Below, one piece after another: positions 35,931 to 45,559 of a stretch of 64,000 nucleotides of DNA (within the stretch, counting starts at the first letter, position 1; each line of letters begins with the position of its first letter). Source of the DNA: Bacteroidota bacterium (GTDB taxonomy: Bacteria > Bacteroidota > Ignavibacteria > Kryptoniales > JAKASW01). Below the pieces are notes generated by a model, which was not told where the DNA came from, did not search any database, and was given only the letters and a program-made list of their open reading frames with translations. The stretch is taken from the NCBI GenBank assembly GCA_021825585.1, contig JAKAGT010000009.1, forward strand, positions 26,915-90,914. The letters run 5' to 3'. The position numbers and the translations under genes were made by a program.

Positions 35931-36779
35931 ATGACAGACTACGATATAATAGCCGGGGCAATTACTTACATAATCGAGAACTATAGCAATCAGCCGGACC
36001 TTGAGCGCGTGGCGCACCAGGTACACTTGAGTCCGTTCCATTTCCAGCGCTTGTTCAAGAAGTGGGCCGGTGTTAGCCCGAAGAAGTTCCTTGAATACAT
36101 CAGCATAGAACATGCAAAAGTGCTGTTGAAGAAAAACGCCTCCCTGTCGGAGGCAAGCTTCGAGACGGGCCTGTCCGGAACGGGACGACTCCACGACCTT
36201 TTCATTAGTATAGAAGGAATGACGCTAGGCGAATTCAAAAACGGCGGCGAGAACCTCGTCATCGGCTACAGCTTCTCCAAAACGCCATTCGGGGATATAA
36301 TCGCAGCGTCGACCCCACGGGGGGTTTGTCATCTTGCATTCGCGGACAACGAAAATCAGGCTTTGCAGCGATTGCGTGCCAGGTTTGCTAATGCCTCCTT
36401 AATGAAAAAGCGTGACGTATTCCAGAGCAATGCCCTTCGCATTTTCGAAGACGACTGGAGCGACCTTCCGAAGATCAGGCTTCACTTGAAAGGGACTCCG
36501 TTTCAGATTAAAGTCTGGGAGACGCTGCTGAAAATCCCGTTCGCCCAGCTGACTACGTATTATCAGGTTGCTGAAACGATCGGTCATCCGACGGCTTCAC
36601 GCGCTGTGGGCAGAGCAATCGGAAGCAACCCGGTTGCGTATCTCATACCGTGTCACAGGGTAATCAGATCGACGGGTATAATCGGCGAATACCATTGGGG
36701 CGATGCGCGGAAAGCGGCGATCATCGGATGGGAAGCGGCTAAGTCCGAATCAAACGGCGCATTACAGGACGATGAATGA
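35931..36779 (+). CDS. AraC-type HTH fused to O6-methylguanine-DNA methyltransferase (Ada-like without the Ada zinc domain)
   Basis: This 282-residue protein has an AraC helix-turn-helix domain at about 10-100 (DLERVAHQVHLSPFHFQRLF, then GVSPKKFLEYISIEHAK) followed by a methyltransferase domain with GTPFQIKVWETLLKIPF, the catalytic PCHRV at about 239-243 and GIIGEYHWG. The active-site cysteine accepts alkyl groups from O6-alkylguanine. The N-terminal phosphotriester domain of Ada is absent. It may regulate its own repair regulon. Confidence 0.94.
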   Translation: MTDYDIIAGAITYIIENYSNQPDLERVAHQVHLSPFHFQRLFKKWAGVSPKKFLEYISIEHAKVLLKKNASLSEASFETGLSGTGRLHDLFISIEGMTLGEFKNGGENLVIGYSFSKTPFGDIIAASTPRGVCHLAFADNENQALQRLRARFANASLMKKRDVFQSNALRIFEDDWSDLPKIRLHLKGTPFQIKVWETLLKIPFAQLTTYYQVAETIGHPTASRAVGRAIGSNPVAYLIPCHRVIRSTGIIGEYHWGDARKAAIIGWEAAKSESNGALQDDE

Positions 36780-36886
36780 CATATCGTTCCGCCGCAGTCA
36801 GCGGACATTTGAAGGCGAGGCCGGTGTGGCTAATTTATCGATGGCGGCACCGTTAAACAAACGAAAAAGGTAAAGGAAGCAGGGAT

Positions 36887-37510
36887 ATGTACGTTCCAAA
36901 ATTTTTTGAAATGAAAGACTGGCCGGAGATAACTCGATTCATGAAGGCCAACCCGCTGGCGACGCTTGTGAGCAGAGGAGGAGAGTATCCAATCGCGGCT
37001 CATATTCCTTTGGAATTGGAAGAGGACGAAAATGGCGAAACGATTCTATCCGGCCACATTGCGCGGGCAAATCATCACTGGCATCTGTTTGAATCGCAGC
37101 CTGACGTCCTCGCAATTTTTCTATCGCCGGTCCATCATTATATTTCGTCTTCATGGTACAAAGCTCCTAACGTACCGACGTGGAACTACATGAGCGTGCA
37201 TGTGTACGGCAGGATCAGGATCGTCGAAGGTGAGCGACTGAGGAAATCGCTGGAGAATATGACGCACTACCACGAACAGATTTCCTCTCATCCACTTACG
37301 GAGGAGGTTTTGCGGAGCGAAATTGAAAAGCAGATCGGTGGTATCGTCGGATTTGAAATAGACATTAAAAGAGTCGAGGCCGCTCATAAATTGAGCCAGA
37401 ACAGAAATCTCGAGGACTACAATAATATTATCATAGAACTCGAGAAGCTGGAAGACTACAATGCCGGGATGGTCGCGAAGAAGATGCGGGAAATCAGGAG
37501 GGTAGATTAA
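36887..37510 (+). CDS. PaiB-like FMN-binding negative transcriptional regulator
   Basis: This 207-residue protein matches the PaiB/FMN-binding split-barrel family: MYVPKFFEMKDWPEITRFMK, then NPLATLVSRGGEYPIAAHIPLEL, GHIARANHHWHLFE, APNVPTWNYMSVHVYGRIRI and IEKQIGGIVGFEIDIKRVEA. Members are FMN-binding proteins reported to repress protease or sporulation genes in Bacillus; the function here is inferred. The stop is 3 bases from the GTG of the SemiSWEET gene. Confidence 0.93.
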   Translation: MYVPKFFEMKDWPEITRFMKANPLATLVSRGGEYPIAAHIPLELEEDENGETILSGHIARANHHWHLFESQPDVLAIFLSPVHHYISSSWYKAPNVPTWNYMSVHVYGRIRIVEGERLRKSLENMTHYHEQISSHPLTEEVLRSEIEKQIGGIVGFEIDIKRVEAAHKLSQNRNLEDYNNIIIELEKLEDYNAGMVAKKMREIRRVD

Positions 37511-37513
37511 AGG

Positions 37514-37777
37514 GTGGCGCACCAGACTTTGACCGAGATAATCGGATTCGTAGCAGCTATTCTGACGACTACTGCATTTATTCCGCAGTTCCTCAAGGTG
37601 TGGAAGACGCGGTCAACGAAAGATATTAGTATGAGGATGTACCTAATGCTTTGCAGCGGAGTCTTCCTGTGGCTGGTCTACGGCCTCCGACTACGCTCTT
37701 TTCCAATTATGCTGGCAAACGGAGTAACGCTGATTTTGACGCTGGCGATATTGGTATTGAAAATAAGACACAAGTAG
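37514..37777 (+). CDS. SemiSWEET-type sugar transporter
   Basis: This 87-residue protein starts with GTG at 37514, three bases after the PaiB-like gene. It has three membrane helices and the PQ-loop hallmark FIPQFLKVWKTRSTKDIS at about 23-40, with GVFLWLVYGL as the second signature. SemiSWEETs work as homodimers moving mono- or disaccharides. Tight spacing with the flavin protein suggests an operon. Confidence 0.93.
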   Translation: MAHQTLTEIIGFVAAILTTTAFIPQFLKVWKTRSTKDISMRMYLMLCSGVFLWLVYGLRLRSFPIMLANGVTLILTLAILVLKIRHK

Positions 37778-37873
37778 CCGCTCGTTTCCGCCTTTCTACG
37801 TGATGCGAGGGCCAAGTGTCGCGAATTTTGGACTGTTCGAAGAACTCTCGAAAACCTCCAACGAAATAATTAC

Positions 37874-39358
37874 ATGAAAAGCATCGATAACATTCTATCT
37901 GACGAAATTTCTCTCGATCCTGCGGACTGGCAAGAGGTCCGCGCCCTCGGTCATCGAATGATCGATGACATGATGGATCACATGCATAATATTCGCAGCG
38001 AACCTTCGTGGAGAAAAATCCCCGACGAGACAAAACGGTTTCTGAAGAAGGGGATTCCCCGGACGCCGGAGGATATCGAGGATATATACGGAGAATTCCG
38101 AAGGCACATTCTTCCCTATCCGAGCGGCAACATACATCCGCGTTTCTGGGCGTGGGTACAGGGAACTGGCACCCCGCTCGGAGCTCTCGCTGAGATGCTC
38201 GCCGCCGCGATGAATCCGAATACCGCACTCGGCGAACATTCTGCGATGTACGTTGAGCAGGAGGTACTGAACTGGTGTAAGGAGATGATAAGCTATCCCC
38301 AGAGCTCCTCCGGCATCCTGGTAAGCGGCGGCTCGATGGCGAATATCACCGCACTCGTGGCAGCAAGAAATCATCAGACGGGAAAGAACATACGCAAAGA
38401 AGGGATTCGCGCGGCGAAGGGGAACATGACTCTCTACTGTTCGACAGAGACACACAGCTGCATTGAGAAGGCGGTCGAGGTGATGGGAATCGGATCGAAT
38501 TCGCTGAGAAAGATTTCCACCGACGACAATTACCGGATAAGAACCGACGAGCTGGAGCATGCTATCATATCCGATATCGCTGCGGGCGACACGCCGTTTT
38601 GTGTAATCGGAAACGCGGGAACTGTGAATACCGGGGCTATTGACCCGCTCGACGATCTTCGCCGCATTTCAGCTGAGCACAACCTGTGGTTTCACGTAGA
38701 TGGGGCGTTCGGCGCCCTGGCCAAGATGGTGCCGGAATATTCGGAGTCACTCAAAGCTATTGAACGGGCCGACAGCGTGGCATTCGATCTTCACAAGTGG
38801 ATGTACATGCCGTTCGAGATCGGATGTGTGCTGATTAGAGATGCCGCCGCTCACAGAAACGCCTTCGCTTCGGAAACGAACTACCTGATGAACCACGAAA
38901 GGGGCCTCGCCGCCGGACCGGATCCGATGGGAAACTACGGCCTGGAGCTGTCCCGCGGCTTCAAGGCGCTCAAGATGTGGATGTCCCTGAAAGAGCATGG
39001 AATTCAGAAATACGCTTCGGTGATCCGGCAGAACATCGCTCAGTCTTTCTACCTCGGCAAGCTGGTCGAAAAGGAAAAACATCTCGAACTTCTGGCACCA
39101 GTAAGCATGAATGTCGTTTGTTACAGGTACAAGGCGGACAACCTGTCCGACGCAGAATTAAACGGGCTCAACAAGGAGATCGTGATGTCTCTGCAGGAAC
39201 AGGGTATCGCATCGCCATCATCGACTATACTCGGCGGGAAATACGCGATTCGCGTGGCCAACACGAACCATCGCAGCCGGAAGGAAGATTTTGAGATCCT
39301 GGCAAGAGAAACGGTCAGGATAGGGAACCGGATAGCCAATCGCGGCTTCGGGGCGTAG
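37874..39358 (+). CDS. PLP-dependent amino-acid decarboxylase (aromatic-L-amino-acid/glutamate group II family)
   Basis: This 494-residue fold-type I enzyme belongs to the group II decarboxylases. It shows PRFWAWVQGTGTPLG, EQEVLNWCKEMISYPQSSSG, GGSMANITALVAARN, the His of STETHSCIEKA stacking on PLP, the Asp of HVDGAFGALAK and the Schiff-base Lys in FDLHKWMYMPFE (about 306). The substrate is probably an aromatic amino acid, but this cannot be settled from motifs alone. Confidence 0.93.
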   Translation: MKSIDNILSDEISLDPADWQEVRALGHRMIDDMMDHMHNIRSEPSWRKIPDETKRFLKKGIPRTPEDIEDIYGEFRRHILPYPSGNIHPRFWAWVQGTGTPLGALAEMLAAAMNPNTALGEHSAMYVEQEVLNWCKEMISYPQSSSGILVSGGSMANITALVAARNHQTGKNIRKEGIRAAKGNMTLYCSTETHSCIEKAVEVMGIGSNSLRKISTDDNYRIRTDELEHAIISDIAAGDTPFCVIGNAGTVNTGAIDPLDDLRRISAEHNLWFHVDGAFGALAKMVPEYSESLKAIERADSVAFDLHKWMYMPFEIGCVLIRDAAAHRNAFASETNYLMNHERGLAAGPDPMGNYGLELSRGFKALKMWMSLKEHGIQKYASVIRQNIAQSFYLGKLVEKEKHLELLAPVSMNVVCYRYKADNLSDAELNGLNKEIVMSLQEQGIASPSSTILGGKYAIRVANTNHRSRKEDFEILARETVRIGNRIANRGFGA

Positions 39359-39379
39359 ATGCAAAGCACTGCCAGGTAA

Positions 39380-40546
39380 TCAGACGTGCATCCCCCTCAA
39401 GAGTGCATTGAATGCATCTGCCATCGCAACGCCGTACCCGGTGCCTCCGCGGCGGCCGAACAACATCGTGTTTCCGTGATTCGCCGATTGCTTCCAGCTG
39501 ACCTGTCCGTTGTCGTTCACGCTCGCCTCTATGCGGTCCAGCCGCCAGGGCCAGAGTTCATAACCTCCGGCGCCGGACTGTGGAACGAATCGCCACCCTT
39601 CCGGAGTGCGGGCAAGCACCCGGCCCGCCGCCATGACCAGAGAAGCCGTCGACCACATGTTTCGCTCTCCAGCCAGCAGGTCCTGCCATACCGACCCATT
39701 CCCCAGCTCTGAAAGCGCCCGAATGATATCTCCCCGCCAGTTGCCTGTGAACGTGAAAGTGATCCATGCGCGCAGCGGGTCGGAAATGCTTTTGAACAGC
39801 TCAGCGTGAGATGCCTTCCAGTATGTCCCCCGGTCGCTGGCGGGATCGAACGCGCCGCTCTCAGTGGAAGGCGGATACCAGCGGATTGGCAGCCCGGATC
39901 TCCAGAGTCCGACGTAAGCTTCCGCATCGAGTTCCGCGTTCCACTCCGTTTTCGGCCCGCCCGTAGAACCGGCGTTCAATACAACGTATGCCACCTTTTC
40001 CTTAAGCAAATCCGGCTCCCGATTATATGACGCAGTGATTATTCGCGCGGAACCGACGGAAGAGATTACAACGGGTTGACTGCTCCCGGAAAGAATGTCC
40101 AGCACCATTCTAATCGCCGCCTCCTGTTGGCTGGGAAGTCCGGTCGCTGGATCCTTCGGATTCTTCAGGGGCTCGATCGGCCCCATTGCCACCGGAACGG
40201 CTCGGCCGGTGAGATAGGAGAGCTGAGTCACCGGCACGAACCCGGGATCGCGGGGGATATCGAAACCTTCCGGCGCCGCGATAAGAAACTTTCTGGTTAT
40301 GTCGAGCGCGCCCCCCTTCAGATCAAACTCATCGAGGGCCATGACAGTCGCGAAGTCAAGAAGATCGTCAGGATCCTGCGGGGGATGGTAAAGGTCGGTG
40401 ATGTGTATCAGTGGAATTTTCGCGTCGCGATCCCTTTTCCCTTCCGAAGAAATGATTCTCTTCGCAACGATATTCGGACCGATTGCCAGCGCGGCCGCGG
40501 CGGTGCCGCCTGATTTGATCATCTGTCTTCGCGTCATGTTCTTCAT
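39380..40546 (-). CDS. Tat-exported nucleoside-hydrolase-like protein
   Basis: The ATG at 40546 has GAGGT upstream and yields a 388-residue protein. A twin-arginine signal MTRRQMIKSGGTAAAALAIG (about 4-23) is followed by ITDLYHPPQDPDDLLDFATV, a variant of the DTDxxxDDxxA calcium site of inosine-uridine-type nucleoside hydrolases with a two-residue insertion. VVISSVGSARIITASYN and VVLNAGSTGGPKTEWNAELD match later family motifs. Export via Tat and the altered metal motif suggest a secreted scavenging enzyme or a divergent relative; the substrate is unknown. Confidence 0.8.
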   Translation of the reverse strand: MKNMTRRQMIKSGGTAAAALAIGPNIVAKRIISSEGKRDRDAKIPLIHITDLYHPPQDPDDLLDFATVMALDEFDLKGGALDITRKFLIAAPEGFDIPRDPGFVPVTQLSYLTGRAVPVAMGPIEPLKNPKDPATGLPSQQEAAIRMVLDILSGSSQPVVISSVGSARIITASYNREPDLLKEKVAYVVLNAGSTGGPKTEWNAELDAEAYVGLWRSGLPIRWYPPSTESGAFDPASDRGTYWKASHAELFKSISDPLRAWITFTFTGNWRGDIIRALSELGNGSVWQDLLAGERNMWSTASLVMAAGRVLARTPEGWRFVPQSGAGGYELWPWRLDRIEASVNDNGQVSWKQSANHGNTMLFGRRGGTGYGVAMADAFNALLRGMHV

Positions 40547-41046
40547 GTCGACCTCGTACTTGATATTCAATGCCGGAAACGTCGGGCGTTGCACCCCGGC
40601 TCCTCAGCTTTCTCAACAAGAGATTCCCGGGGCTTACGTGCAGTAACGGAGGGCCGGGTAAATCCTCGGCAGGTAAAGCACAGGACCGTTGCCTCGTTTG
40701 GAATACGAACCGATCAATCTGAGAAATAGATTTGTGAGATGTAATTGAGCTATGGAGGAAATTTGTCGCCGGTGTCGCAGGAATCACGCCTTGTCTAGCG
40801 AACCGGATGCCGAGGCCATCAGACTTACATTGTCGCGGCCGACAAGTTCAGTCACACATTCTGGTCATCGACAATTTCACACCGTCGTTCAACGGACGAC
40901 TGCCCCTCGGGGTGATGATCCGCATTCAGACCGGAGTTCACGATACTAAATTACTTCTCGAGACTTGCGGAGCGGCTCTTATAGCGACGAACTAACGATA
41001 AGAGGAAGAAGATCGGTGGGCAGAATACCCGCCTCCTCGAATTACT
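40547..41046. other. 500-bp intergenic region without a supported gene
   Basis: Several short open frames exist on both strands but none has a convincing ribosome binding site, length or recognisable family. No repeat or RNA structure stood out. It may contain the upstream region of the Tat-exported protein (minus strand). Confidence 0.4.
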
Positions 41047-41208
41047 CTACTTGATCAGCCCGCTGAGAAACGAACCCATGTAATATGGCCAGATCAATAT
41101 CGCGAGAACTCCTTTCCAGAAGGTCAAATTGAGGAAGCCTAAAGTGAACAGCCACCCGATTACCCAAATTACTCCGAAGCTGGAGTTCTCAATCTTAATC
41201 TTTTCCAT
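41047..41208 (-). CDS. Small membrane protein, 53 residues
   Basis: An ATG at 41208 preceded by GGAGGG, seven bases away, opens a 53-codon frame ending with TAG at 41047. The start is polar (MEKIKIENSSFG), then two hydrophobic segments (VIWVIGWLFTLGFLNLTF and VLAILIWPYYMGSFL) separated by WKG. The strong ribosome binding site and two-helix hairpin pattern make it likely to be real. The family is not recognised; it resembles small membrane proteins found in many genomes. Confidence 0.7.
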   Translation of the reverse strand: MEKIKIENSSFGVIWVIGWLFTLGFLNLTFWKGVLAILIWPYYMGSFLSGLIK

Positions 41209-41361
41209 CGACAGCCCTCCTGACGTAAGTGCGAATCATTTGGAACGGACAGGACTACCGTTAGCGCGCTGTCCGTCGACCCGGCTAAATTATCCGCATC
41301 ATTCAAGAAATGCAACCAGGATAGAGTGTAGGCGTCACAACTTGCCTTGATGCGGGTAATA

Positions 41362-41389
41362 TTGATAAATTGTTCGACCGATATATAAT
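41362..41389 (+). promoter_or_regulatory. Sigma70-like promoter upstream of the hybrid kinase
   Basis: TTGATA (41362-41367) and TATAAT (41384-41389) are 16 bases apart, followed by a GCGGGGGGG run. The kinase start is about 340 bases downstream, leaving a long leader that contains no supported gene. Members of this phylum often use other housekeeping promoter patterns, so the match is only suggestive. Confidence 0.35.
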
Positions 41390-41747
41390 AGCGGGGGGGT
41401 GTTTGCAAGAGGTGCGGACGTGCGTCACATTGAGTGCCGTACTCTGCCTTTCAACACCTCCGTTTGAAGCAGGCGGTGAACAATTAGCGGGAAAGATGCG
41501 GCGCGAGGAATATTCCAGACCGAAAGAAATCTCCGAGATACGCAGACGCTTTTCATCAGGGGTGCGGCTTGCCTGTATCGGTCATCTATCCCTCCTTAAA
41601 TCCTGCACAGCCGTAGACGTCAGGCTGTCAATGAGCGATATCGCCGCAATCATAGGACTCTATTCGAAAATCATCGTGTCATGTCGGACGATTGATTTCG
41701 AACTTCAAGGACGAATGGTATGACTTTGATTGGAGGATAACACGGCC

Positions 41748-44700
41748 ATGAGAAAATTGCTTGAAAAATGGTTCAGCAGGATTGTGCAGGCCCTCAGACA
41801 TTTACTCACACCGCCTGAGTTCGCCGATCAAGAGAAGAGCGCTGTTGCCCGCCTTCAAATTCAGTTCATCACCCCTTTCATGCTTATCGCGCCATTGTTC
41901 GCGGCAATTGCGATACTCTTAGCGGGCGAATTTGTGCTCCGCTGGCTGGGCTTGCTGGGATATATCTGGATCGTGGGTTTCAGCTCCGTTGCGATTATCC
42001 GCCATGGCAGGCCCCGACTCGCCGGATATCTTCTTTTGTCCGAGTTCTGGCTTCTCATTACTGCCTTCGCCATCACTGCAGGAGGTATCCGGGCTCCAAT
42101 CGTCACCGGATACCTCGTACTGGTTCTTGCCTCAGGCCTGCTCCTGGGGGCGAAGGCCGGCTACCTGATGGCACTCATTTCCGTGATGACCGAGCTTGGC
42201 CTGCTCTATCTCGGCAGGATAGTAACTCTACCGGAAGCTCCTTTCGGCCAGTCGGACTTCCTGATATGGGTGGCAGACGCATTCCATGCGACGATACTCG
42301 CTATCCTGCAGCACGTTGCATCACGCAACTTCAGGAGCGCGTTGCATAGTGCAGACCGTGAGCTGACCGGAAAAAAGAGGACGGAAATGTCCCTGCGACA
42401 AAGCGAAGAACGATTTGCCAGGCTTTCGCAGGCTACATTTGAAGGGATAATAGTGAGTGAGGGCGAGAGAGTCATCGACGTCAACGACCAGGCGCTCAAG
42501 ATGTTCGGACAATATCCGGATGATATGATGGGAAGGAATATTTGGGAATTTGTGAAACCCAGCGGTTTGGAGCCGGGCCTGAGCCGCGCCAGATCCGACG
42601 GCGAAGAGCCGCAGGAATACCTGGCTTTGAAGAGGGACGGCGGGACTTTCCCCGTCGAATCGAGATCCCGTTCGCTAAACGTCGACGGACACAAGGTAAG
42701 GCTGACAACAATCCGCGATATTACTGAGCGCAGACGTGCGGAACTTCTCCAGAATGCTGTTTACAGAATTTCTCAGGCACAGGACAAGTCGGCAAGCCTG
42801 GAGGAACTTTACAAGGCTGTGCATGAGATCATCAGCACGGTGATGCCCGCCAGCAACTTCTATATCGCCCTCTACGATGATAAGGAGGACATGGTCAGCT
42901 TTCCGTACTTTGTCGACGAGGAAGACAGCGGCTTTGAGCCCCACCGGTCCGGGAAGGGGCTGACCGAATATGTGATTCGGACAGGAAAATCTCTTATGTG
43001 TGACGAGGCCACGGATCGGAAACTCAGCGAGCTCGGGGAGATAGATCTTGTCGGTACGCCATCCACGGTCTGGATCGGTGTCCCGTTGAAGGTCGAAGGC
43101 GTGACTTTCGGCGTCATGGCCATCCAGCATTATACGGATCCGAACGCATACGGCGAGCATGACCTGAAGATGCTTGAATATGTGTCGGAGCAGGTGGCAC
43201 GTGCAATCGACCGCAAGCGTTCCGAAGACGCATCGCAACGAGAGCGGATTCTTCTAAGAACATTGGTCGACAATCTGCCGACCCCGATCTTCGTAAAGAA
43301 CAGGGAACACCAGAGAACTCTTGTTAATCCGGCCTATTTGCGCCGTTTAAGGCTCAATTCGAGCCAGCCCCAATTCATAACTGAAGAGAGGATACTCGGC
43401 AAGACCGATTTCGATATCTATCCCAGGGAATTGGCAGAACAGTATTTCCAAAACGACCAGAGAATAATCGGGGAGGGCGTGCCGGTGCTGGATAGAGAGG
43501 AGTTTCAGTTTGATTCCGATAAGCGCCCCCACTGGGAATCGGTGTCCAGAATTCCGATGAGGGATGAGAGCGGAGAGGTAATCGGACTTGTCGGTATAGG
43601 AACGGATATCACCGAGCGAAAACTGGCCGAAGAAAACTTACGCCAGCTCAACGCGTTCAACGAGATGCTGATAGAGACTTTCCCGTTCGGCATAGAAATA
43701 GTCGCTGAGAACGGAGAGGTGCTCTTCTTAAGTGAGAAGATGAAAGCGCTTTCGGATGTCGACCCTTTGGGCCGCACCTGCTGGGAGGTTTATCGGGATG
43801 ACAGGACGCAATGCGATAAATGCCCGCTGCGGCGGGAAATCACAATCGGGACATCAGACAACTTCGAAGTCTCCGGCCTTCTGCGAGGGAGAACATTCCA
43901 GATCGACCACACGGGCTTGATGTATAACGGCAGGAAAGCCTTGATTGAAATATTCCAGGACATCACTGAAAACAAGAAACTCCAGTCTCAATTCATGCAG
44001 GCCCAGAAGCTTGAGGGCTTAGGCAACATAGCCGCCGGAATTGCACACGATTTCAACAATATCCTCGGCGTCATCCTTGGATATGCGGAACTATTGAGCG
44101 ATTCCGATTCCGAAATTGCAGGTCCCAATGGAAAGCTCAGATCTATAGTCGACTCTGCCCAGCGCGGCAAATCCCTCGTCAGCCAACTGTTGATGTTTGC
44201 ACGCAAGACCGAAGCGACCTTCAAGGCGGTCCGTGTAAATGACATTATCCGAGAGACGGAGCGACTTGTAAAGGCAACTTTTCCGAAGACCATTCAGATT
44301 ACGACGAAGCTTCTCCATGGCCTTCCTCATGTCACCGCAGATCCCAACCAGCTTCACCAGGTCCTGCTGAACATTTGCGTCAATGCGAGAGACGCCATGC
44401 CGGGAGGCGGCACCCTGTCGATCTCGACCGGCGTAGTTGACGGTGAAACGGTCAGCGCCAGACATCATGATGCTGCGGCGAGCCGGTATGTCAAGATGGA
44501 AATGAGTGACACGGGGATCGGCATGGACGAGGCCACAAAAGCAAGAGTATTCGAGCCGTTCTTTTCAACGAAGGATATTGGCAAGGGAACAGGGCTGGGA
44601 CTTTCTGTCGTGTACGGCATCGTCGAAAGCCACCACGGGTTCATCGAAGTCAACAGCGAGTTAATGAGGGGAACTACGATAAGCATCTACTTCCCTGTCG

Positions 44701-45134
44701 AAGAGCAACCGATGGACCTGTCGGAATCTCATGAAAGATCAACTGAGCCGGTTTCGGGCGGAAACGAAACAGTCCTGGTTATCGAGGACGAGGAAATGCT
44801 GAGAGAGCTGTTGGAATCCATACTGACTTCGAACGGATACAATGTGGTTACAGCCGGGGACGGCGAGAGCGGCGTTGAGACATTCCGGATCAATAACAAC
44901 CGGATAGCAGTTGTCATGTCGGATCTGGGGCTTCCCAGGCTGAGCGGTCAGGAAGTCGTCGGGAAGATAAAGAAAATAAACCCGTCGGCAAAAGTGATCG
45001 TTGCCAGCGGATACATCGCACCTGATGCGCGCGCCCAGCTGGAGGGTCTTCGTGTGAAGGCCTTCATCCAGAAGCCCTACATGAAACAAGAGGTCTTGAA
45101 CGCCGTGAGGAACGCAATCGATTCTGCCGACTGA
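41748..45134 (+). CDS. Multi-sensor hybrid histidine kinase (MASE-like TM, PAS, GAF, PAS, PAS, HisKA, HATPase, REC)
   Basis: Starting at ATG 41748 (GGAGG 11 bases upstream; a TTG at 41730 is also in frame), this 1128-residue kinase has about six N-terminal membrane helices (residues 30-200), a PAS domain (about 220-335), a GAF domain (about 345-500), two more PAS domains (about 505-625 and 635-750), a HisKA with AHDFNN (phospho-His about 766), an ATPase domain with NICVNARDAMPGGG and GTGLGLSVVYGI, and a C-terminal receiver whose Asp is in MSDLGLP (about 1057). The HDFNN type of H-box is typical of hybrid kinases whose output is the fused or another receiver. Input and output partners are not adjacent. 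Confidence 0.95.
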   Translation: MRKLLEKWFSRIVQALRHLLTPPEFADQEKSAVARLQIQFITPFMLIAPLFAAIAILLAGEFVLRWLGLLGYIWIVGFSSVAIIRHGRPRLAGYLLLSEFWLLITAFAITAGGIRAPIVTGYLVLVLASGLLLGAKAGYLMALISVMTELGLLYLGRIVTLPEAPFGQSDFLIWVADAFHATILAILQHVASRNFRSALHSADRELTGKKRTEMSLRQSEERFARLSQATFEGIIVSEGERVIDVNDQALKMFGQYPDDMMGRNIWEFVKPSGLEPGLSRARSDGEEPQEYLALKRDGGTFPVESRSRSLNVDGHKVRLTTIRDITERRRAELLQNAVYRISQAQDKSASLEELYKAVHEIISTVMPASNFYIALYDDKEDMVSFPYFVDEEDSGFEPHRSGKGLTEYVIRTGKSLMCDEATDRKLSELGEIDLVGTPSTVWIGVPLKVEGVTFGVMAIQHYTDPNAYGEHDLKMLEYVSEQVARAIDRKRSEDASQRERILLRTLVDNLPTPIFVKNREHQRTLVNPAYLRRLRLNSSQPQFITEERILGKTDFDIYPRELAEQYFQNDQRIIGEGVPVLDREEFQFDSDKRPHWESVSRIPMRDESGEVIGLVGIGTDITERKLAEENLRQLNAFNEMLIETFPFGIEIVAENGEVLFLSEKMKALSDVDPLGRTCWEVYRDDRTQCDKCPLRREITIGTSDNFEVSGLLRGRTFQIDHTGLMYNGRKALIEIFQDITENKKLQSQFMQAQKLEGLGNIAAGIAHDFNNILGVILGYAELLSDSDSEIAGPNGKLRSIVDSAQRGKSLVSQLLMFARKTEATFKAVRVNDIIRETERLVKATFPKTIQITTKLLHGLPHVTADPNQLHQVLLNICVNARDAMPGGGTLSISTGVVDGETVSARHHDAAASRYVKMEMSDTGIGMDEATKARVFEPFFSTKDIGKGTGLGLSVVYGIVESHHGFIEVNSELMRGTTISIYFPVEEQPMDLSESHERSTEPVSGGNETVLVIEDEEMLRELLESILTSNGYNVVTAGDGESGVETFRINNNRIAVVMSDLGLPRLSGQEVVGKIKKINPSAKVIVASGYIAPDARAQLEGLRVKAFIQKPYMKQEVLNAVRNAIDSAD

Positions 45135-45559
45135 GCCTCCCGCGGCGAGCGGCACTTCTCGGACCTGAAACGACTTCGGCCCTTCGGGAGAATTGAGTCT
45201 GTCCCGATAGAAATTATCTCTAGACACTATCCGGTATCTGAGATCGTTTCCATCCACGCATACCGCATTCAAGAGAACATAGACGGCACTCCCCGCGGAA
45301 TCTCACACTTCCATGGTCTGGTTCCCACCGCTCGTAGTATGAACCGGACGGAACAGGACGTGAGGAGAAGTTGTTCTTACCTGTACAAGAAATGTTAAAC
45401 CTTTAAAAGAACACTATTTTATCTTAATATTGAATATATGTTAGCAAATTCCACGGCTCGAATGGCCAAAAAGAGCGCATTCTGACCCTCAGAAGAACCA
45501 ATCCGAAGTTACGGCATCCAATCAGTGATGCAAAACAAAATACCAGAAGAGAACCAAAG
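45135..45559. other. Intergenic leader of the P-type ATPase
   Basis: This 425-base gap has no supported gene. An AT-rich stretch at about 45390-45450 (ACCTTTAAAAGAAC, ATTTTATCTTAATATTG) is a plausible promoter area for the ATPase gene, but no confident -35/-10 pair or structured RNA was recognised. Confidence 0.4.

Noticed and set aside
41370..41723. 117-codon open frame before the hybrid kinase
   Set aside because: Begins next to the promoter-like -10 box, lacks a ribosome binding site and has non-protein-like composition.
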